11,743 bases of DNA from an uncultured Bacteroides sp. (lineage in GTDB: Bacteria; Bacteroidota; Bacteroidia; Bacteroidales; Bacteroidaceae): contig CAJKDC010000088.1 of the NCBI GenBank assembly GCA_905198575.1, positions 1 through 11,743 of the forward strand, in the 5' to 3' direction. Below, piece by piece: positions 7,115-11,743 of the stretch. A model generated the notes under the pieces. It saw only the letters and a program-made list of their open reading frames with translations, had not been told where the DNA came from and did no database searches. The stretch's first letter is position 1, and the number at the start of each line of letters is the position of its first letter. Both the position numbers and the translations under genes were made by a program.

Positions 7115-8122
7115 TTATTTCAGGTATTTCTGCATACCTTCTGTAGCATATGTAAATAGCTTATCATTTCCGTTGTCGCAAATAAAGAAGGCATCTATAT
7201 CAGGATTTTTAGCGCAAACAGCTTTGGCTGAATCTAGTCCTAATACCATAAATGCAGTTGCATAAGCATCGGCTGTAGCACAATCTTTTGCAATAACTGT
7301 TGCAGAAAGAATATTGTGCTGGATGGGGTAGCCGGTATGTGGGTTTATAGTGTGTGCATATTTTTTGCCATCTTTATAATAAAAGTTTCTGTAGTTGCCT
7401 GATGTAGCAATGCCGACATTTGTAACCGTTACTACGGTATGCAACTCCTGATTTACAGACAAAGAGTCGTCTACAGGCTTATTAATCCCGATACGCCAGT
7501 TATTCATTTGTGGGTTCTGTCCTTTTACTACTACTTCACCGCCAATATCTACCATGTAATTTTTGATACCTTTGCTGTCTAACAGGCGGGCAACGCAATC
7601 TACACCGTATCCTTTGGCTATTGAGCTACAGTCTAGAATTACGCGGGGGTCTTTCTTGATTATTTTTCCGTTTACAAGGTCTATTTTGTCTATTCCTACA
7701 AAATTCAATAGGCTATCGATGGTAAGTGAATCTACATTGGCTGCATTTTTGAAACCAAATCCCCAAGCATTAACCAGTGGGGCAACTGTAATATCAAAGG
7801 CTCCGTGAGTTTCGGCTGAAATTTCTTTAGACAGCTTAAAAACATCAGCAAACATTTGGTCAACGCTGTCTGAGCTGTTTTCATTGATTTTTGTAATTAC
7901 AGAAGCTTTGTTGAATGGAGATAAGGAGAAGTCTACTTTTTTCAATTCTTCTTCTATCTCTGCATGTAAATCAGTTTTTGATTGGTACGTTATTTTGTAT
8001 AATGTGCCAAATATCATGCCTTGATTTGTTTGGAAAGGAGCTTGTTTTCTCAATATAAGTATGGTACCAACAATCAGTACCAGTAAAAAAGGCAATTGCC
8101 ATTTTAAGTTTCTCTTACTCAT
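7115..8122 (-). CDS. apbE: FAD:protein FMN transferase (ApbE family)
   Basis: ApbE proteins use FAD to attach FMN covalently to Ser/Thr of target flavoproteins such as RnfG/NqrC subunits, acting on the outer face of the inner membrane. This 335-residue copy has an N-terminal hydrophobic anchor (about 9-24, no lipobox). Family motifs follow: AFDITVAPLVNAWGFG (108-123), LDCSSIAKGYGVD (163-175), YMVDIGGEVVVKG (189-201), IATSGNYRNFYY (238-249), HTINPHTGYP (257-266) and KDCATADAYATAFMVLG (279-295). Asp285 is in the region that binds the divalent metal. All look intact. It starts 15 nt after the mntP stop and is the last gene of a six-gene operon. No obvious flavoprotein substrate is encoded in the window. 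The lipoprotein form found in many bacteria is replaced here by a plain membrane anchor. Confidence 0.93.
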   Translation of the reverse strand: MSKRNLKWQLPFLLVLIVGTILILRKQAPFQTNQGMIFGTLYKITYQSKTDLHAEIEEELKKVDFSLSPFNKASVITKINENSSDSVDQMFADVFKLSKEISAETHGAFDITVAPLVNAWGFGFKNAANVDSLTIDSLLNFVGIDKIDLVNGKIIKKDPRVILDCSSIAKGYGVDCVARLLDSKGIKNYMVDIGGEVVVKGQNPQMNNWRIGINKPVDDSLSVNQELHTVVTVTNVGIATSGNYRNFYYKDGKKYAHTINPHTGYPIQHNILSATVIAKDCATADAYATAFMVLGLDSAKAVCAKNPDIDAFFICDNGNDKLFTYATEGMQKYLK

Positions 8123-8137
8123 TGTTTAAGTATTTAG

Positions 8138-8710
8138 TTAGTAACCTAATAAATGTTCAATTAAAATTTTTGTTCCGATGCCAATCAGTACAATTCCTCC
8201 CACAATTTCCATGCGGAAACGAAAGCGTTTACCAAAAGTTACTCCGATTATACTTCCTGCCAATGACATTAGGAAAGAAGCTATACCTATCATGCCGATA
8301 GGCCCTAGAACAGCTTTGAATCCATTCATCTGCATGAATGCAAATGTAACTCCTACAGCCAGTGCATCGATACTGGTAGCTACAGCCAAAGTTAAAATTA
8401 CTTTTAGCTTAGTGGGGTTAAAGCTGCATTCTTCTTCATTTTTGCATCCTTCTTTTATCATTCTGATACCGAGGAAAGCCAGCAAGGCAAAAGCAATCCA
8501 GTGATCATAATCTTGTATGAGCGAAGCAAACTGAAAAGCAGCCAGCCAGCCTATAAGAGGCATAAGCGCCTGAAACAATCCGAAGAAAAATGCCATTTTA
8601 GCAAATACAGGCCAATTATACCGTTTTAGGATGATTCCACTGGCAATTGATACAGTAAAACAGTCAACTCCCAGGCTGATGGCAAATAAAATAGTTTCAA
8701 AAAGTGTCAT
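8138..8710 (-). CDS. mntP: Manganese efflux pump MntP
   Basis: MntP is a small inner-membrane exporter that lowers cytoplasmic Mn2+. The 190-residue protein shows about six hydrophobic segments in two similar halves. Each half carries a helix with a membrane-buried aspartate: SLGVDCFTVSIASG (Asp16) and VATSIDALAVGVTF (Asp115). These paired D/S/A/G-rich motifs are the family hallmark. A Cys/Glu-containing cytoplasmic loop (GCKNEEECSFN, about 88-98) separates the halves. The start codon overlaps the DUF6048 stop in an ATGA (8710-8707), so translation is probably coupled. There is no room for a separate yybP-ykoY Mn riboswitch immediately upstream, so control, if any, must come from the operon promoter or from inside the upstream genes. 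It precedes apbE. Confidence 0.95.
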   Translation of the reverse strand: MTLFETILFAISLGVDCFTVSIASGIILKRYNWPVFAKMAFFFGLFQALMPLIGWLAAFQFASLIQDYDHWIAFALLAFLGIRMIKEGCKNEEECSFNPTKLKVILTLAVATSIDALAVGVTFAFMQMNGFKAVLGPIGMIGIASFLMSLAGSIIGVTFGKRFRFRMEIVGGIVLIGIGTKILIEHLLGY

Positions 8711-9423
8711 AACAGATGTATCGGTATATAATAGATCAAACTATAAGAAACTCCAAATCCTGTTTTGGTATTTTTCCCGAATCCGGGGATATACCATGGT
8801 TCTGTATTGTATCCTTTCTCAAGGTTAAGCATTGATTTGTATCGGAGACTCCATCCCATACAAAAATTTTTATAAACCTTGACATGAATACCTGCTACCA
8901 CTTCCAGCCAGTGTGCACTACTGGTTATTCCATGATAGCTTCCGCTTATAGAGGTATTACCAAACGTAGGGTCTGTCGTAGGAGGAATATCCACGTCATA
9001 GCTGAAACTGGAAAAACCATAGCGAAGACCTCCATAGATATATCCTGGCAGATGTGTTTTTTTATGGAAAAAATTATAATCTGCTCCTATGCGAAAATAA
9101 GGTGCACTCATTTTATAGTGCTGATTGGTAGAAGCACTGGTTGTGTTTGTATTTCCCCAACCAATTTCTACTGTAGGAAAAAAACGGTTCATCAAATCGA
9201 TTTTGCCTTGTACTTCTCCACTAAACCGATTTCCTCCAAGTACTTTTCCTGCTGCTCCGCTTATATCAACACCTACAGACACACCGTTAAACAGTGGAAT
9301 ATCTTCTTTATGTTCCTCTTTCTTATTTGCTTCTGTGCGTTCTGGATTTTGAGCATGAAGAGGAAAGCATAGCAATATGCTACTGATTAACAGTGTAATA
9401 TATTTTAAAATTTTCTTTCTCAT
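8707..9423 (-). CDS. DUF6048-family exported protein, probably outer-membrane beta-barrel
   Basis: This is a 238-residue protein with a clear signal peptide (about 1-24, ending FPLHAQ). After a short Lys/Glu-rich linker, the mature part is rich in Gly, aromatic residues and alternating strands: GVSVGVDISGAAGKVLGG, FFPTVEIGWGNTN, APYFRIGADYNFF, GYIYGGLRYGFSS, WLEVVAGIHVKVYKN, FCMGWSLRYKS and TGFGVSYSLIYY. This resembles a small porin-like eight-stranded barrel. I recognise the family as DUF6048 from its pairing with DUF6452 and this strand pattern. The start codon lies 44 nt inside the preceding DUF6452 gene in another frame, and the signal peptide requires this start. Its stop overlaps mntP by 4 nt. 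Function is unknown. Confidence 0.82.
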   Translation of the reverse strand: MRKKILKYITLLISSILLCFPLHAQNPERTEANKKEEHKEDIPLFNGVSVGVDISGAAGKVLGGNRFSGEVQGKIDLMNRFFPTVEIGWGNTNTTSASTNQHYKMSAPYFRIGADYNFFHKKTHLPGYIYGGLRYGFSSFSYDVDIPPTTDPTFGNTSISGSYHGITSSAHWLEVVAGIHVKVYKNFCMGWSLRYKSMLNLEKGYNTEPWYIPGFGKNTKTGFGVSYSLIYYIPIHLL

Positions 9424-9922
9424 AATTATTTATTTCTGCATTGATAACAATAACCGAGTCCAGCATGTGCCGGGTATAGCTTATCTCCTTTACTTCGTAA
9501 AACATTAGTGCGCTACATTCTAAATCGGTAAAATAGGGGCGGTTTATGTGGTTTACCCGTATGGTATCTCGCAAATTTTGTTCGTAATGCAGTACGTAAG
9601 CTGTATAATCGTTATAGGATAGCGGAATGCTGAAACTGCCTTCAATGGCTTCTTGATTGATAAGTGTATCTGTCAGCAATGAATCGTATACGATTACATC
9701 TTTTATGCTACCGTCTGGTAATGTGTCATGCCGAGTTACATCAGCTTGCGTAATGGCACTTATGGTAATGTTATTGGTGAATTTCAGTGCATTTCCATGT
9801 TGGTCTGAAATAGCAAAACGAGCCATTGAGTTTGTAACCAGTGAACAGTCGCTTTCATTACATCCGCACAACCAACTACATATAAAGAATAAAGAAAAAG
9901 CAATAACAGTAAATTTTTTCAT
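9380..9922 (-). CDS. DUF6452-family lipoprotein
   Basis: This 180-residue protein has a lipoprotein signal peptide: MKKFTVIAFSLFFICSWLCGC, with Cys21 as the lipidation site after LCG. The mature part is mostly beta and contains Cys residues at NESDC and LECSALMFYEV, which could form a disulphide. It ends YEKENFKIYYTVNQ, the type of C-terminus seen in DUF6452 proteins. The gene follows the glycosyltransferase with a 2-nt gap, and its 3' end overlaps the DUF6048 gene by 44 nt. DUF6452 and DUF6048 genes are commonly adjacent in Bacteroidetes, which suggests they act together at the outer membrane. That is inference; no activity is known to me. Confidence 0.82.
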   Translation of the reverse strand: MKKFTVIAFSLFFICSWLCGCNESDCSLVTNSMARFAISDQHGNALKFTNNITISAITQADVTRHDTLPDGSIKDVIVYDSLLTDTLINQEAIEGSFSIPLSYNDYTAYVLHYEQNLRDTIRVNHINRPYFTDLECSALMFYEVKEISYTRHMLDSVIVINAEINNYEKENFKIYYTVNQ

Positions 9923-9924
9923 GA

Positions 9925-10875
9925 CTACAGTTCTTTTTCTATTTTATAATTATTGCGTTCTGGGGCATTTCTTGCTATTAGTTCACCGATAAAGCCTGCT
10001 AAAAACAGCTGGGTACCCAAAATCATGGTTGTCAGTGACAAAAAGAAATAAGGACTGTCAGTAACTAACCGATAATCCTGACCTGTATGCATGGCATATA
10101 ATTTTGATACACCGACAATAATTACGGAAATAAATCCCAAAATGAACATAATCGAACCTAAAAATCCGAATATGTGCATTGGTTTTACGCCAAATTTAGA
10201 AAGGAACCACAATGTTATCAGGTCCAGGTATCCATTTACAAAGCGGTTGAGTCCGAATTTAGTTTTACCATATTTTCTAGCTTGATGATGAACTACTTTT
10301 TCTCCTATTTTCTTAAACCCGGCATTTTTAGCCAGATAAGGAATATATCGGTGCATTTCACCATAAACTTCAATATTTTTTATAACCTCTTTGCGATAAG
10401 CTTTAAGGCCACAGTTAAAGTCGTGCAGATTTTTAATGCCTGAAACCTTACGTGCCGTAGCATTAAACAGTTTTGTAGGAATAGTTTTTGACAACGGGTC
10501 ATATCGTTTCTGTTTCCATCCTGAAACCAGGTCATAGCCATCTTCCATGATCATTCTGTATAATTCTGGTATTTCATCCGGGCTATCCTGCAAGTCAGCG
10601 TCCATTGTAATGACAACATCTCCTTCTGCACGTTCAAAGCCACAGAACAAAGCCGGTGATTTTCCATAATTCCGGCGAAATTTTATACCTCTTACATGAG
10701 TTGACTTGTTTTTTAATGATTCGATGACCTGCCACGAATGGTCTGTACTACCATCATTCACAAAAATAACCTCGTACGTAAAATGATTTGCCTGCATTAC
10801 GCGTTCAATCCAGGCATACAGCTCAGGTAAAGACTCCTCTTCGTTATATAAAGGAACAACTACAGAAATATCCAT
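9925..10875 (-). CDS. GT2-family glycosyltransferase, polyprenyl-phosphate sugar transferase type
   Basis: This 316-residue inner-membrane enzyme resembles dolichyl/undecaprenyl-phosphate mannosyl-, glucosyl- or aminoarabinosyl-transferases, which move a nucleotide-activated sugar onto a polyprenyl phosphate. The N-terminal GT-A domain has ISVVVPLYNEEESLPELY (3-20), VIFVNDGSTDHSW (36-48), RRNYGKSPALFCGFERAEGD (67-86), the metal-binding DAD in TMDADLQD (90-97) and CGLKAYRKEV (155-164). Two C-terminal membrane helices (about 234-257 and 277-300) follow, then a charged tail. The gene begins 5 nt after the DUF4199 gene and ends 2 nt before the DUF6452 lipoprotein gene, within the leftward operon. 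Donor sugar and acceptor cannot be assigned. The two-helix layout favours a polyprenyl-phosphate acceptor over direct glycan transfer. Confidence 0.93.
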   Translation of the reverse strand: MDISVVVPLYNEEESLPELYAWIERVMQANHFTYEVIFVNDGSTDHSWQVIESLKNKSTHVRGIKFRRNYGKSPALFCGFERAEGDVVITMDADLQDSPDEIPELYRMIMEDGYDLVSGWKQKRYDPLSKTIPTKLFNATARKVSGIKNLHDFNCGLKAYRKEVIKNIEVYGEMHRYIPYLAKNAGFKKIGEKVVHHQARKYGKTKFGLNRFVNGYLDLITLWFLSKFGVKPMHIFGFLGSIMFILGFISVIIVGVSKLYAMHTGQDYRLVTDSPYFFLSLTTMILGTQLFLAGFIGELIARNAPERNNYKIEKEL

Positions 10876-10880
10876 CTTGT

Positions 10881-11411
10881 TTATTGTTTATTACGTTTCA
10901 TAATTAATAAGGCCGTAGGAAAGGCCAGTAAAAATCCCCAAAATATATTTTGGTAAATAATTTGCATGGTAAGTTGTAAGGCACTTAATCCAGAAATGAT
11001 GTTCATCGCTTCCTCAACTTGTTCAATGGGAAGAATTGCCTGTCCTGCAGATGCCTCTTTCAATCCATTCAGCATGGCGCTGTAAGTATCTATTATAAAT
11101 CCATTATCTATAAATTGGAAATAAATATAATGTGCTACTGCTACCAGTAAAGCTGCAAATATATACATGAATGTGGTGAAGGAAAAGCCCTGAAAAAATG
11201 ATATATTGCTTTCGCATTCATTTTCACGATATTTTTTTGCAAAGATGTAACCCAAAATAGGAGTGAATAGGGTGAGGAAGAAAAAAATCAGTTGGATAAA
11301 CGGTATTTTAAATCCGATAGGGAAAAGAATAAATTTTCCAATCCAGAAGAGTCCCATCATCGTGCCATACTTCATGGCACTTTCCTGTAAAGTTGGTTTT
11401 TTGTCAGCCAT
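10881..11411 (-). CDS. DUF4199-domain integral membrane protein
   Basis: This 176-residue protein has about four membrane segments (roughly 13-30, 38-58, 74-98 and 146-170). An extra-membrane loop of about 45 residues between the third and fourth contains a helix around PIEQVEEAMNIISGL. The features ESAMKYGTMMGLFWIGKF near the start and SFFQGFSFTTFMYIFAALL in the third segment fit the DUF4199 family, which in Bacteroidetes often precedes a GT2 glycosyltransferase gene as here (5-nt gap). It is the first gene of the six-gene operon. The role is unknown; a partner of the glycosyltransferase, for example in lipid-linked sugar handling, is a guess from context only. Confidence 0.85.
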   Translation of the reverse strand: MADKKPTLQESAMKYGTMMGLFWIGKFILFPIGFKIPFIQLIFFFLTLFTPILGYIFAKKYRENECESNISFFQGFSFTTFMYIFAALLVAVAHYIYFQFIDNGFIIDTYSAMLNGLKEASAGQAILPIEQVEEAMNIISGLSALQLTMQIIYQNIFWGFLLAFPTALLIMKRNKQ

Positions 11412-11438
11412 TCTATTAGTAATCTTATTTCTTTATTG

Positions 11439-11446
11439 CAAAATTA
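11439..11446 (-). promoter_or_regulatory. Probable -7 element of the DUF4199-to-apbE operon promoter
   Basis: The plus-strand CAAAATTA reads TAATTTTG on the minus strand, a full match to the Bacteroidetes -7 consensus TAnnTTTG and the same octamer as in front of the sigma-54 activator. The start codon is 28 nt downstream. No good TTTG is seen at the expected -33 distance, so the promoter is probable but incomplete. Confidence 0.45.
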
Positions 11447-11500
11447 CGCTTTTTCGTTTATCTATTAGGTATAAACGGTAAATAAAATCGTTAGTTTTCA

Positions 11501-11560
11501 TTTTTTTTGAAAAAAAACAGCGAAAGCTATTGCAGATTCAAAAAAATATATCTACCTTTG
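11501..11560 (+). promoter_or_regulatory. Stable-RNA promoter for SRP RNA and tRNA-Thr, with upstream A/T tract
   Basis: TACCTTTG (11553-11560) matches the -7 consensus, and ATTG (11529-11532) lies 20 bp upstream as the -33 element. Transcription would start near 11565. A run of eight T, then G, then eight A (11501-11517) lies about 50-65 bp upstream of that start, where an UP-like element would be expected for a stable-RNA gene. A further A-run (11540-11547) falls in the spacer. Confidence 0.7.
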
Positions 11561-11604
11561 CAACCGCAAACGAGAAACGACGCAAGTTGTGAATCGTAAA
11601 ACAC

Positions 11605-11700
11605 GGGTAAGTCCCATACGGCCAGCTCCCTTTGAATCCTCCAGGGCTTGATCGCAGCAAAGGTAGAAGGTCGTAGCGGCGCGATATGGTAAGCTTACCC
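11605..11700 (+). ncRNA. ffs: Signal recognition particle RNA (small bacterial SRP/4.5S type)
   Basis: SRP RNA binds Ffh and guides nascent membrane proteins to FtsY and SecYEG. The ends pair perfectly: GGGTAAG (11605-11611) with CTTACCC (11694-11700). Next, CCATACG (11614-11620) pairs with CG-A-TATGG (11682-11689, one bulged A). The Ffh-binding domain is recognisable: TTTGAATCCTC, CAGG (11642-11645), a 10-nt apical segment, AGCA (11656-11659), then AAGGTAGAAGG. This aligns position by position with the common bacterial pattern GTGAACCCCGT-CAGG-N10-AGCA-GCGGTAAGTGG. The apical segment is GC-TTGATC-GC rather than the usual stem with a GGAA tetraloop. About 96 nt is normal for the small class without an Alu domain. 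The ends are taken from the terminal helix, and a leader of about 40 nt would need to be removed. tRNA-Thr follows 4 nt later. Confidence 0.9.
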
Positions 11701-11704
11701 ACCT

Positions 11705-11743
11705 GCCTCTTTAGCTCAGTTGGCCAGAGCACGTGATTTGTAA
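11705..11743 (+). tRNA. trnT: tRNA-Thr (anticodon TGT), partial at the window end
   Basis: The 5' half of a tRNA is visible: acceptor strand GCCTCTT (11705-11711), TA, D-stem GCTC (11714-11717) pairing with GAGC (11727-11730) around AGTTGGCCA, anticodon stem 5' strand CGTGA (11732-11736) and loop TTTGTAA (11737-11743). The anticodon at 11739-11741 is TGT, which reads the Thr codon ACA. The window ends at the last loop base, so the 3' half and its pairing cannot be checked. Only four bases separate it from the SRP RNA, so RNase P cleavage at this tRNA would also help free the SRP RNA 3' end. Confidence 0.9.

Noticed and set aside
8884..9372. 162-aa open frame on the plus strand opposite DUF6048
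   Set aside because: It is antisense to a gene with a clear signal peptide and strand pattern. Its composition is Cys/Ile-rich without domains, and no promoter is seen. It is a shadow frame.
11538..11732. 64-aa open frame on the minus strand at the right edge
   Set aside because: It lies across the SRP RNA and tRNA-Thr genes, whose structure explains the sequence.
1..11743. Mobile element, CRISPR array, phage or defence genes
   Set aside because: No transposase, integrase, long terminal repeats, regular direct repeats or defence domains were found. All long genes are typical Bacteroidetes core or envelope families.

Overview
The window looks like chromosomal DNA from a Bacteroidales bacterium, most like Bacteroides or Phocaeicola. 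The evidence is low-GC DNA, several Bacteroidetes-type promoters (TTTG about 20 bp upstream of TAnnTTTG), starts with little or no Shine-Dalgarno sequence, and protein families that are largely Bacteroidetes-specific (DUF5686, DUF6048, DUF6452, DUF4199, a sensor-less sigma-54 activator next to lptE). I see no transposase, integrase, phage gene, CRISPR array or toxin-antitoxin pair. It reads as ordinary core genome.

Left part (1-3157). The last codons of a rightward gene (1-75) converge on a leftward operon across a bidirectional terminator (126-161). In transcription order the operon is: sigma-54-dependent activator (3157-1865), lptE lipoprotein (1878-1348), TPR protein (1336-572), secG (565-179). 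It joins LPS-export and Sec-translocon parts under one regulator-led transcript.

Middle (3158-7106). A 293-bp divergent intergenic region carries a promoter on each strand and four alternating copies of the hexamer AATACG/CGTATT. A large outer-membrane protein (carboxypeptidase-regulatory-like domain plus DUF5686, 881 aa) and a PfkB-family sugar kinase follow rightward, closed by a strong hairpin terminator (7060-7106).

Right part (7115-11411). Six leftward genes are packed with overlaps or gaps of 15 nt or less: DUF4199 membrane protein, GT2 polyprenyl-phosphate-type glycosyltransferase, DUF6452 lipoprotein, DUF6048 beta-barrel-like protein, mntP manganese exporter, apbE FMN transferase. 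They look like one operon concerned with the envelope and metal/flavin functions.

Right edge (11412-11743). A divergent stable-RNA unit starts from a good promoter (11530-11560). It encodes a small bacterial SRP RNA (ffs, 11605-11700) and, only 4 nt later, a tRNA-Thr(TGT) cut by the window end just after its anticodon loop.

I found no convincing wholly new system. The items most worth checking are the SRP RNA-tRNA arrangement and its non-GGAA apical loop, the repeated hexamer in the divergent promoter region, and the sensor-less sigma-54 activator fused by overlap to lptE.
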